A stretch of DNA of 64,000 nucleotides from Piromyces finnis. Its lineage: Eukaryota > Neocallimastigomycota > Neocallimastigomycetes > Neocallimastigales > Neocallimastigaceae. The notes beneath the pieces are model-generated. The model saw nothing but the letters and a program-made list of their open reading frames with translations. It ran no database searches and had not been told where the DNA came from. This document shows positions 1 to 13,869 of the stretch, in pieces. The stretch lies in NCBI GenBank assembly GCA_002104945.1, contig MCFH01000020.1:248001-312000 (forward strand), given 5' to 3'. The stretch's first letter is position 1; each line of letters opens with the position of its first letter. A program made the translations under genes and the position numbers.

Positions 1-2045
1 CTTTTTTTAACTATGTATTATTTTTTATTTTATTTTTCTTCCTTTCATTATTTTCATCTTTACTTTATTTGAAGTTTCCGAATTTCTACTTACTTTGAAT
101 TATATTAAAAAATGTTTTCTAATAAGTAATAAATCTATATAATCTAGATTTTACTTTATATGGTAAAATCGACCTTTTTTTAACAAAATAAATAAAAGTT
201 TTAATATTATTTTTTTAAATAAATTTATTCTTTTTTAATAGTACTAAAGAAGAATAAAAATTTGATTTTTTTTATTTCTAAATATAAAAATAATATATAG
301 AAATATATATATTTTAAATATCTATTTTTACTATTACTATTAAAAGTAGTTTCGTAAATATTAAAAAATTAAATTTATAAAAAAAAAAGATGATGAAATT
401 TTTGTTTTTATATATGTTTTGAGATTTTTTAATATATTCTTGGATGCCTATAAAAATATTAATAATTTTTTATTAATATGACTTTGTATTATTTATATTT
501 ATATATAATTCTATAATCCATTTATAATTAGTATGAATAAATACTATTTAATTTTATTTCAATATAAAAGAATGTATTGACATTATATATAAACATTGTA
601 TTATAATATATTGTATTTTTTAAATATCATTTTTAGTTGATTATTGATCAATTTTTACACAACTCCTAACCTTTAAAAGAATAGTTTAATCATTTAATTT
701 ATAAATTGTATCTTGGTAAAGAACACATGGATGCATGTGATTAATTAATATATGATTGGAAACTCTATTAAAGTATGGCATAAATAGATTTTAGATTAAT
801 CAAATAATTTCATATGTGTATCTTTGTATTACACTAAATATAAAAATAATAATTAAATAATATATTTGGTAATATATTATTAAATGTGATTCTTTATATT
901 CATTATATTTCTATTTAAATTAATATTTTTAAAAAAAAACATTTTTGATTTCTATAAAGAAAATTACAATAAAAAAATCAGTAATTTAATCATGTTAAAT
1001 AGAAAAAAAAAAGGGTCTTCTTTGTTAAAGTCATGGCGTTGACATTTTATAGAAATGCTTCTTTTTTATTATATCTAATTATTTTTTTTATAATATTTAT
1101 TATAGGGTATTTTTTTTATTAAATAATAAATTATAATTCTACCTCTAAAAATAAATGATTTATTAATATAAAATTTTACAAATAAATTTTCCGTATAACA
1201 AATTTATTCTAATGATTAGTAATTACCCAAATTAAGAAAAAGAGTACTAACAAACAAATTTTGTAAAAATTTTATTTTCCTATTTCTTTTTTTTTAAAAA
1301 AAAAAAACACTATTAATACTACTTCAATAGATTATTTTTTTCTTTCTTAATTATTAAAAGTTCTCTAAATGTTAATAAGGTCTTTTAAATCTTTTATACT
1401 TAGCATTTTATATAGGAAACTAAAAATCAAAAATAGAATAAAAATTGAAATATTGTAAAATTATAATTGTTTTTAATATATTATTCAATATATTATAAAT
1501 ATATTTATGTATAAATGGTTTTAATTGAAATTTTGAATCATTAATTTCATATTAATATTAGGAAGAATAATAAAATAATTTATTTATTAATATACCTAAA
1601 AAAGATTTACATAGGTTACATTTAATTAAATGTTTTTTAATATGTTTTCAATAAAAAGAATTACTTTATCACATATTATAAATATAATTTAATATATGAT
1701 GGTTCCATAAATAAAAAGTATTATTCAAAGTCTTCTTTATTCATTTCATTAAACAAGGAACCAACCACTACCACAGGCTTTTACTTTTAAACTCTAGTAG
1801 TTTGTCATGAGACTTAAACAAGGCATGAAAAAAAATATTTTCTATAGGCAATGAGAGTGAAACCAATATTTATTTTGGTTTTAATGCAAAAAAAAAAAAA
1901 AAAAAAAGCATGACTAATAATTTTATGTATAATCCATTTTATATTGTAAAAAATACTAACACCTCAATATTTAGCCTAATTTGTAGTTAGCATAAAGTAT
2001 TACTAGATTTATTTATAATATTTTTACTTCATAATAATAATAGCA
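1..2045. other. A+T-rich non-coding region
   Basis: No open frame with coding character, RNA gene or recognisable repeat was seen on either strand. The stretch is almost pure A/T with frequent stops in all frames. A few less A/T-biased words occur near 1760-1850 but match nothing I recognise. Confidence 0.7.
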
Positions 2046-2057
2046 ATGATAATATCA

Positions 2058-2262
<205 letters not shown>

Positions 2263-3520
2263 AAATATTATTAAGATTTAAACAAAATGTTAGGACAAAC
2301 TATTAGAAATACATATTTTGAAAAGTTTATTCTTTTCTGTTTTTCAATAGGTTTAGTTGAAAAATAAGTAATGCATAAAAATAAACACTTCCTAAATTAT
2401 CGGATCAAAACAGCATCAATTATTAATTCAAATTAATAAAAAAATACATGGCACCTTTTAATGATCAAGTCATTACTATTCAATAGAACAAGCTATGAAA
2501 AAAAAAAAGAATATCAAATAATCTTTCCTATACCGATCTCTAATATTATTTGTCATAGCAACTAATTTTCTATAAATAAAAAGTTAATTTATGGTTAATA
2601 TGATTTTTATAGATTTTATAGATTTTATTATGGTCTAACATTGATATTATATGGCTATTTTTAGTTATATAATGAAATATATTAATCAATATATGGCTAT
2701 TTATATTAAATAATAGAATATATTAATTAATAGGTGGTTAAAGTCAATTTGGCCATATATTAATTATAAATTAAAATGTATAAAATTTTCTATTTTGATG
2801 GCTAAATTATTTTAGCCATAATTTATTAAAAAATATTTATTTAATAATACATTTATTAAAAGAAGGAATGATATAATATTTAAAAATCTAACCTTTAAAT
2901 ATATAAGTAATATAATAAATAAAAGTTTATTTAAAGATTATCTGTAACAACAACAATAAATATAAGTATTTTTTCAAAGTTAATAATTATAGAGTATAAT
3001 TATTTTTTATTATTTAAAAAAAGAATTCATTAATAAAAAATAATTAAAAATTTTTATTGATTTTATAACTATTCGATTAATTATAAATATTTTATGTATC
3101 ATCCACATAAATTAATTACCAAATTATTCAAAACTATAGTGGATAAAGGTAGGTAAAATTTAAAAATTTAAAATGTATTTTATTTATCTTCGTATTCTAA
3201 TATCCTTATAATGCTTCTTGTGTAGAATTTCATTAATTACTTAACCAATAATAAAAGAAAATGTGTGGAAATGAAAGCTTTAAAAAAAAAAGATATAAAA
3301 ACAAATTATGAAAATATATAGTAAAGAGGGAAAATTAAAACTTTCAAAAGTATATTATATATATATATACTATATTAGAGATTATCTATCGAAAATAATA
3401 CTACAACAATACATGAAAATGTAATAAAATAAAATATAAAAAATAGATATAATAGCTTAAAAAAATGTATTAATGAAAATAATAGAAAAAAAATTAAAAA
3501 ATATATATAATAATATAGAT
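2263..3520. other. A+T-rich non-coding region
   Basis: No gene, RNA or repeat family recognised. It ends at the target-site duplication of the SINE-like insertion that begins at 3534. Confidence 0.65.
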
Positions 3521-3533
3521 ATCATAAGTAGCA
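3521..3533. repeat. Left target-site duplication of SINE copy 1
   Basis: The 13-bp word ATCATAAGTAGCA occurs here and again at 4063-4075, exactly flanking the element and its A-rich tail. A direct duplication of this length next to an A tail is the mark of LINE-type target-primed reverse transcription. Confidence 0.9.
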
Positions 3534-4062
3534 TTCCTTAGCATACATAAGGCTTCTGGTTCGACCCCGCAGATGTCAGTGCCTGTGGATTTTCCCACTG
3601 GGTTTGCCATGGGTTGGGTTATGATATTCAGGTAAGTATAAATGAACTTTCTAATTTACTACTATGATAATAACACTCGTCTAGCCGGCCTGAGAGGGTC
3701 TGGTGTACATGATACATTCCAAATTAGAACTTAATAAGTGGTGACTTAGGCTATGCCAAAAACACATAATATTCCTTAATCAATTTAAGTGTAAACATTA
3801 GGGGGCGGTTGACACGTGATCAAATTGACTATAAGAGGCTTAGCATTGTAGTTGTGAAATATCGTACAACGACATTCATCTAATGTACATGGATTAAGTG
3901 AGCGTCGAAGCTGAAGAAACAGTATGACAGACCAGGAGGGTCACAACCACCTAGCAATAGGAATGAGCCAACGTTTCTCTAAGAACCACCATTGGAGCTA
4001 ACTCTGATCGATGGGAGAAATGCACTCGGAAGTTAAAAAATAAAAAAAAATAAAAAAAAAAA
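3534..4062 (+). mobile_element. SINE-like retroelement, copy 1 (5'-truncated)
   Basis: A block of markedly higher G+C content than its surroundings, with no long ORF and an A-rich tail (4034-4062) containing two T interruptions. It matches, at roughly 97-98% by eye, the inverted element at 44988-45573, and a decayed copy at 62499-62914. Compared with the inverted copy it lacks about 40 bp at the 5' end, so it starts inside the tRNA-like head, keeping the perfect anticodon-arm-like hairpin (3535-3551) and a GGTTCGA box-B-like word near 3558. Positions 3900-3943 match the 3' end of the LINE ORF found in this window. Perfect 13-bp target duplications show a fairly recent insertion. It would need LINE enzymes to move. 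The family name is unknown to me. Confidence 0.85.
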
Positions 4063-4075
4063 ATCATAAGTAGCA
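4063..4075. repeat. Right target-site duplication of SINE copy 1
   Basis: Perfect copy of the 13-bp word at 3521-3533, immediately after the A-rich tail. Confidence 0.9.
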
Positions 4076-4155
4076 ATGTGTTAACATTAACAAATGATTT
4101 TATTCATATAGAAATAAATTATTAAAAAGAAAAATAATGATTTTTTAAGGATTGT

Positions 4156-5694
<1,539 letters not shown>

Positions 5695-6564
5695 TAATCA
5701 TTAATTATCTTTTTTTTTTTAATATAATAATAAAATTTTTATATCTATCTCGATATATTTATTTATTTATTTATTATTATTATTATTATTTTTTCATAAA
5801 ATTAGCTTTATAGAATTTATATTCAAGAAAAATTAAAAAAAAAAAAAAAAAAAACTTATGTTAAAAGAATTAAAAAATCTATAAAATATAGAAAATTCTA
5901 ATTAAAAAATCCGTAACAAGACATCATCTTATTATCTTATTTCCAAGTATAGTCTTAAAATAAATAATTAATATTATCAAGGCATACACACATACACATA
6001 TATACTATTTTAAAAATTTAATATGATTTTTAATTAGTGTTATAAAGTCATAATACAATATTATTTAAAATAACATATATTGATTATATTTAATATGTAG
6101 TATATATATATATATGAATAATCTTTCATTATATATTGAAAGAAAAGAAATGCAAATATTGATAAAAAATAGTAATTAATATTTATGTTTTTATAAAATC
6201 TATAATACACACAACATAGAATATAATATTTAATATTTTTATAAGATTTTTATTTATTTCTGTCTTCATTTTATCACTTTATTTTGTTAATAAATAAAAA
6301 AATAATATATTTTTCTTTTTAAAAGTATTTATATATATATAAATACTAAACCATTAACACTCTATTGAAAATGAAAAGTTTTTCATTTTATTTTTGTAAT
6401 TAAAAAAATATATTAACCAATAGTCATAGGCTATATAAATTAAAATTACTTTATTTTGAAAAGTATAATCGTTAATTATTACTAATGTAATTATGCTATC
6501 TCTTAAAGAAAGGGTAGTGTATGTATTCATAATAAGGAAATTATAAAAAAAAAAAAAAAGGAAT

Positions 6565-7566
6565 ATGGTAGTGACTCGAGAAAGTTTAAGATTAAAAAAG
6601 AAAAAAGATACGAGTTTTACAGGAAGGAATGAAGATATTAATTTTAATAGGGTGATATTAACTAGAAGTAAAAAAAAGAGAGAAGAAAAACTTTTAAAAG
6701 AGAATACTATAGATATTCTAGGAAATAAAAATAAACGTAAAAGTTCTAAAATTGAAGAAAAAGAAGGGATAAAGAATCGTAGTAAAAAGATAAAGCCATC
6801 AAAACAAAAAAACAATTCCAAAAAAGTAAAGAAAGAAAAGGTTATTGAACCCATTCTAATAGTATCAGATAATGAAAGTAATAATGAAAATTCGTTTATT
6901 GATATTGAAAATATAAGTGAGAGTGAGGATGATACAATAGAAATCTATAATTTAAGAAAGAGAAAGTTAAATTCGAATAATAATAATAATAATAAGGACT
7001 CCGAAGAAGAAAAAGAAGATAAAGAAGAAGAATTTGAATTAGAAATAGTTAGTGATAGTGATTTTGAAATAAAGAAAGAAAGAAAGAAAAAAAAGGAAAA
7101 TAAGAAAAATGAAGAAATAAAATTCAAAAATAAAAATAAAAAAAATGAAAATGGGGGTAATAGGCATAAACGAAAGAAAATATCAAAGCAAGAATTTGAA
7201 AGTGATAATGACGACATTATTATTGTAGAAGAAGAAAAGAGTAATGATAATGATAGTAAAGAATTTTTTGATATGGACAATAAAAAAAATAATAAACATG
7301 ATACAAGCCTAAATAATAATAAAGGTAATAATAAAAATGATATTTTGAATGATACCAGTGTTTCTGAAACAGTTACAATGGAAGATAATTTAAGTGAAGA
7401 AAGTGAAAATGATGAAGAATGGGAGGAAATTGAAATCTCAACAAGTAATAAAATTATATATATATATATTCTAAATTTATAATTCTATATAAGAATTCTA
7501 AATTAATTAAATTGAAGTATTTAAATATAAACTAATTTCTTTAATAATATTTTTAATTGAAATGAA

Positions 7567-7642
<76 letters not shown>

Positions 7643-7860
7643 GATATATAATAATTATATAAAAATAATTAATAATTCAATTTCTATAAAAAGAATCAGA
7701 TATAAGTAGTAGTGATAAATTATTAAAAGATAAGAAGTCTATTACAATTTCAATTGATGAATCAAAATTGTAATATATTATTAATTATATTATAATATAA
7801 TTTCATTGCTGGAAAATTAATTCTTTTTCTTTTCTTTTCTTTAAATTATATATAATTTCT

Positions 7861-7891
<31 letters not shown>

Positions 7892-8800
7892 GTAAAAAAC
7901 AAAAGAAAAAAGGAATTAATAAACAAGATAGAGATTTTAGAAAAACCCTTCATAAAACTCAATTTATTTGTTTTATTATATCATGTCGGATATGGAATTC
8001 ATGGATTAATTCAGAATTAATAAAGGTTAGTAATTTTGTTTATATATTTTATAAAAGTAGTGTTTATATATATATATATATAAATATAAATATAAATAAA
8101 ATGAGAATGAAAATGAAAATAAAAATAAAAAAAAATTAATAATAAATAAAATAATTTAATTATTTTCCTCTATCCTCTTTTCTCGCTTATTTTTCTATAT
8201 TAAAGAATCTTGCATTGTCTATTCTACCAGACTACCTAATATACAATAAAAAAACAATAACATCAGGGAATATTAATCAATTATCCGAATTAATTGAAAA
8301 TTTATGTAAATGGTTTATAAAATTTTTTGGTAAAAAGAACATAGACGATGTACTTAAAAGTAATTCCTTAAATTTAAATAGCCAAAAAGAGAGTCCAAAG
8401 AAAACAACATTAAAAGAAAAAGATAAAAATGAACAGGCAACAAAAGATACTCTACTCTATAAGGATGATACCAATACAATTGAAAAAAAGGTTAAGATTT
8501 TTTATAAAAATTTACTTTATTCTAAATATTTATATTAATATAAAAATCTATAAATATTTATATTTATTTTATTTTATTTTTTTTTCTACAAAAGTATAAT
8601 GTAAAAAATATAAAAATTCTAAGTTTATTTTTTCAAAGACCTCATTGGGTGAAACATTTTTCAAATTCAGAAAATTTATATATAATATTATTTGTTCTTT
8701 TTGCTCGAATTTCAGGATTTCATTGTCGATTTACTGCTTCTCTATATCCTATACCACTATCTTTTTCAAAAAAGAAGCTAATTTCAAGTGAAGGTAGTCT

Positions 8801-8853
<53 letters not shown>

Positions 8854-10822
8854 ATATAGAGTTTAATTTGAATATAGGTTCAATATTAAAATCATGAAAT
8901 AATATTGTGTGTTTAATAATAGCAATAAAATTATGGTGTGAAATTTATTATGAAAAAGAGAAAAAATGGATTCCTGTTAATCCATTGTATTCTACAATTG
9001 TCTATAAGAAACCTAGAGAATATAAAATAAAATGTACTAAACCCATAAATTATATTATATCTATGAGTCAAGGTAATATCTTTTTTTTTTTTTTTTTTTG
9101 ATAAATTATAATAAAAAATAATAAAATTATTTAATATTGTTCCTTCCAATACACATATATAGATGGCTTTATAAAAGATAAAACAAAATTCTATGATGAA
9201 AAATATTATCTTTCTACTTGGAAACTTCGAATGGAAGAAGAGAATTTAGTTTTCTTAATCAATGACTTATTAAATAAAGGTTATAGAGAGGATATATTAA
9301 AAGAAATAATTCCGGAGGATGAAGATCCTGATAAAAATGTACCTTTTCCAACGTCTATTGGTGCCTATGTTAATCATCCATTGTAAAATTTTATATATTA
9401 TTAATATTATTATTATAGTATATATATTTTATATTATTTTACCACTTTTTTAAAATTTTTTCAAAATATATTAATAATAAATAAAATGTATATATATATA
9501 TAATGGGAACTTTTTTTATTAATACATATTAAAGATTTGTTTTAGAGAAACATATAAAGCAATATGAGATTTTAATGGTAAAGGAACCTATATTAGGTTA
9601 TATACGAAATGAACCAATTTATCCAAGAAATAATGTACTTCCAGTTAGTACGGAGGGTCATTGGGTTCGTGAAGGACTTCAAATTAAAGATGGTGAAAAA
9701 CCATTAAAATTTGTAAAATCAAAAGGTTATATGCTTAGACAGTTTAGATTGGATTATTTAATTAAAAAAAATGCAGCGCTTCCTAAGGATTTTGAATTAG
9801 GAGAAGAAATGGTACCACTCTATGGTAAATGGCAAACCGAAGAATATAAACCAAAACCAGTTGTTGATGTAATTCCATTTAATATAATATATATAATATA
9901 TATATATAAAAGAAAATAAATATATAAAAATTGAGAAACAAAACAAAATAAAACAAACAAACAAACAAACAAACAAGCAAAAAAAAAAAAATCTGATCGT
10001 TAAATTATTATGAATAAATAATCATTTTAATTATGATATCTTATATATATCTATTATTAAAGGGAATTGTACCAAAATCTAAATATGGAAATATTGATCT
10101 TTTTAAACCATCCATGCTACCTAAAGGAGCTGTTCATTTAAATTGTAATTGATATCTATCTATTTTTTCAAATATTATAAAATATCATTAAATTATAAAA
10201 ATGTATAAAAAATTTATATAATATATATATTATATAAAAAATTTAGATAAAGGTATTGCTCAAGTTGCTAAACGATTAGGTGTAGATTATGCAGAAGCCG
10301 TCACAGGAATTGATGTTGCAGGTCATCATTGGGTTCCTACAATTAATGGCATTGTTGTGGCAAAAGAGAATGCTGAGAAAGTTCTTTCGGTAAATTTATA
10401 AACATCAATATATATAATATTAAATAATAGTTAATAATAATAATATTGTTAAAAAAATAAATTATTATTATTACTTTTATTTTTAAATTTATAATATAAA
10501 ATATAAAATAGTAATTTTTTTTTTTTTTTCAATAATTATATATATGTATTATGTATATGTTTATTTTTTTTATTTATTATTTCTTTTTTTTTTAATATAA
10601 TTAAAATATTTTTTTTATCCAAACTTCATTTGGAATATGAAAAAGAGATATCAATTTTTTGAAAAAGAAAAACAAAGGAAAATTCAAGAAAGAAAAGAAA
10701 AACGAATTTATGGTCATTGGAGGAGATTAATTAAAAAATTGTTAACAAAAGAGGTTTTAATAGCGAAATACGGTCATGGAAAAAAACCAGAAATCGATAA
10801 TGAAAATGATTTAAATGAATAA
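6565..10822 (+). CDS. RAD4: Rad4/XPC nucleotide excision repair damage-recognition protein
   Basis: Nuclear protein that binds distorted DNA and starts nucleotide excision repair, usually with a Rad23 partner. I assign 11 exons: 6565-7444, 7700-7769, 7893-8025, 8206-8490, 8595-8793, 8923-9072, 9163-9382, 9535-9868, 10063-10144, 10247-10389 and 10646-10822. They sum to 2673 nt, giving 890 aa, and all phases agree. Residues 1-293 are a Lys/Glu/Asn-rich low-complexity tail. About 317-585 form the transglutaminase-like fold (KTLHKTQF; KLWCEIYYE; KWIPVNP). BHD1 begins at HPLFVLEKHI, and BHD2 covers GHWVREGLQIKDGEKPLK. BHD3 covers GNIDLFKPSMLPKGAVHLN through DYAEAVTGIDVAGHHWVP. The C-terminus is the usual basic helical tail with GHWRRLIKKLL. 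Intron 1 carries an (ATT)n tract. Exon 2 could instead start at 7694, which is in the same frame. Family assignment is firm; individual splice sites are hand-placed. Confidence 0.92.
7568..7642. repeat. (ATT)n tract in RAD4 intron 1
   Basis: About 25 ATT units within the first intron (7445-7699). It is the same class of tract as those at 2060, 5267 and 15306. Confidence 0.85.
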
Positions 10823-11345
10823 TTATAACATATCTTGTTTAAACAAATACATATATATTTTAAGCATAAAAAAAAAGTGTAATACTAAATAAATAAAAAT
10901 AATTTCTGAAAATAAAATCATTTCTTGGTTTTCAAAATTTTAGTTCCGTCTTTGCTTTTTTTTTTTTATAAAAACTCTTTATTTCATTGTTTATAAAGGC
11001 CATTTTTTTTTTTTTTTTACAAATAATAATATATTCATAAAATTTAATATAAAATGTATACAAAGTTCATATTTTTCTTTCTTTTTCGCTACTTTTTATA
11101 TTTTTTATATAACTAAAAATGATTAATAAATTTAATATTATTTGTAGTGTTTTTATTTTATTTTATTTATTATACTATTGCAATCTTTTATGAATATTAA
11201 TAATATATTAATAATTATTTCATTGACATGTTAACTTTTTGTTAATAATAATATAAAAATACAATATAGTTTAATATTTAAAAAGAAGCCATAATTCTTT
11301 TGTATCATATTATTATCATTATTTTTTTTAGTTAGACGATAAAAA
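10823..11345. other. Convergent intergenic region
   Basis: Separates the ends of RAD4 (plus strand) and the SH3 membrane protein gene (minus strand), so holds both 3' untranslated regions. It contains several T- and A-rich runs but no gene was seen. Confidence 0.7.
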
Positions 11346-13869
11346 TCATTGAGCATTATTTGAACTACCACTACCACTACCGCTTCCACTGCCACTACCA
11401 CTTTCATTACTACTATTATTAATAGAAATATTGATAGGACCCTTATTTTTGGTATTGATATTGATATTGATATTATTATTATTATTATTCTTTGATATAT
11501 TTTTAGAAACGTTACTAATTTTTGAACCAGAATTGTTATTTTTATTCATTTCAATTTTTTTTCTTTCTAAAGAGTTAAGATAGAGATATTCTTCAGGTGT
11601 AACTTTTCCTAACAAGTAATTAAGTTCAAGTGAATTCTTTTCAACTAAAATTAATTTATAATATTGATAATAAAAGAATTAACAAATATTTTTTTTTTTT
11701 AAATTTTATTATTAGAATTATTACGTATAATATAGATATAAATTTTTATATAAATAAAATAAATTAGGACTTACACATTGGATCTTTCTCACTAGTACTA
11801 GCTTGATATTTAACAGTATGACTACTTGATCTTGGTTTACATTTGTATTTTTCACTAGGTTGATATGGATCCATATTTTTACCATCAACACCTACAATTT
11901 TAATAAGTACTCCTAATGGGAATACACCTGTAGTTTCTTTAGTATAATTAACACCATGGGCCCAACCATCATCATAGGTGCAATGACCAAATGAGATTTT
12001 ATCACCTGGAGAAATTTGGAATTCATCATTAAATGCAGGATTGTAATAATATTGAGCTTCAAATTCATGATTGTTTAATATAATATTTTTGTTAACTGAA
12101 TCAACATATGATGGTAACATGGCTGAAACAGGTTGAACATTATTAGCAATAGAATCAACATATGTTGGTAATTCGTTATTTCTTGATGGTTGAATATTAT
12201 TGTTATTTTGTTGATAAAGTTGAGCATTTGGATTTACTATGTTTACTGAGGACATTACAGGTGATGAATTGTTATTAACAGTATAAACATTTGGAACTCT
12301 TGGTAAAGACATTACAGTTGATGAATTGTTATTAACAGTATTAACATTTGGAACTCTTGGTAAAGACATTTCATTATTATTTAATGTATTACGATATTGA
12401 GTATAAGCTATATCATTATTATCAAATGAATTATAGTTAAGCGGCGATGTCATGCTGCTATTATTACTATTATTATTATTATTATTATGATTAACACTGT
12501 TTTCTTCTGGTTTATTTGAATCATTTGATTGTTTATAATCCAATGAATTCCTTATTGGTGATAGAGATAAACATAAATTTGGAGAATCAGTGCGTTTATT
12601 TATTTCATTTGATGTTCCTGTTTTTTCAGGTTTAATTGAGATTACTTTTATATCTTCATCATTTTCTTGCTTATTTACTTTATTACCTCTTTTCTTCATT
12701 AAAAAGATTACACCTCCAAGAATTAATATTATTAAAATGATGCCTCCGCCGATCAATATACCATTACCTGAAGATTTACTATCGTTTTTAGTACTATTAT
12801 TTTCTTTACTTTCAGTTTGAGGATTGTTATTTGCATTTGTATCAATAAATGTATTAGAATTAGAGTTGCTTTTACAATCATTTAAAATTATTTGTTTTTC
12901 CTCTATTTTTGTGTTAATTGCTTTAGTTTTTTTTTATTAAATAAAAATATTCCATATATATTAAAAAATAAAAAAAATTATTAAAATCATATTATTAAAA
13001 AAGAATAATATTAATATTATAAATATTTTGATGAATTATATGATAACATTCATAATGATAAATTAAAATACTTAATAGAAATATTATATAGATACATACA
13101 GTTACTTTCTAAAATCTTTGTGCTATTCTTTATAATTGTTAAAATTTCCTTCAATTCTATACTATTAGGACTTTTTACTGATCTTTTTTTTCTTTGGTTG
13201 TTTTTATCACCATTATCACCATTATCACCATTATCACCATTATCACCATTATCACCATTATTACCATTATCACCATTATCACCATCATCACCATCATTTG
13301 TTTTTTTGTTTTCAAGTATAGGTGTAGCAGCCGTACTTCGAGTCATAGTAGTTCCTTGATTATTATTATTATTGTTGTTGGGATTACTTTGTCCTATGAA
13401 ATTGCATATAAAACAAATGATATACATCAAATTAGATATTGCATAATATTAAGCTTTGTATATTGAACGCTTACCTTCACAAATGTTATTTGGAACTAGT
13501 TTTTCAATTAAATTTCTTATTTCTTTTTATATGTAAAATTTATAAAATTAATATATAAAATTTTTTAAAAATAAATTATTATTTAATAATTTATACCTTC
13601 TTTATTTTTTTCTATCTCTTGAGTTTTATTATAGCATACTCCTTTCAATATTTCCTTTAAATCTGATATATCTAAATTTTTAATAAGAAGATTAATACTA
13701 AATACTATTTATAAAATTTATTTTCATATTTATGATTACCTTTATTTTCATATTCGAATTTTTCTAAATTATCTATAGATTCACCTTATATTGATATAAA
13801 AGTATATGTTAAATAATATAAAAATATAATTTAAATTATGAATATATAAAATCACTTACAATTATTCAT
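11346..13869 (-). CDS. Single-pass membrane protein with Fus1-like SH3 domain
   Basis: Seven exons on the minus strand: 13869-13860, 13784-13740, 13671-13597, 13522-13475, 13393-13106, 12920-11775 and 11644-11346. They total 1911 nt, or 636 aa, with all phases compatible and consensus donors (GTAAGT in exons 1 and 6). The tiny first exon holds the ATG and three further residues. Residues 1-90 look helical and charged. A nine-base repeat then encodes Gly-Asp-Asn units (about residues 110-130). One membrane helix lies near residues 209-229 (GGGIILIILILGGVIFL), followed by a basic stop-transfer run. A long Asn/Ser region has near-duplicate units (MSLPRVPNV twice). An SH3 domain spans about 444-499 with the hallmarks DEFQISPGDKI, DDGW and GVFPL. 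The tail is Gly-Ser/Asn-rich. The layout (short outside part, one helix, C-terminal SH3) resembles yeast Fus1, but I see no signal peptide and would not claim orthology. Confidence 0.85.
13197..13290 (-). repeat. 9-bp coding minisatellite (Gly-Asp-Asn)
   Basis: About ten tandem nine-base units on the minus strand within exon 5 of the SH3 protein gene, with one TTACCATTA-type variant unit. Units in multiples of three keep the frame open, so copy number can vary without breaking the gene. The repeat lies on the presumed outer side of the membrane helix. Confidence 0.85.

Noticed and set aside
13197-13290. CRISPR-like array
   Set aside because: The units are contiguous nine-base repeats without spacers, in a eukaryotic coding exon.
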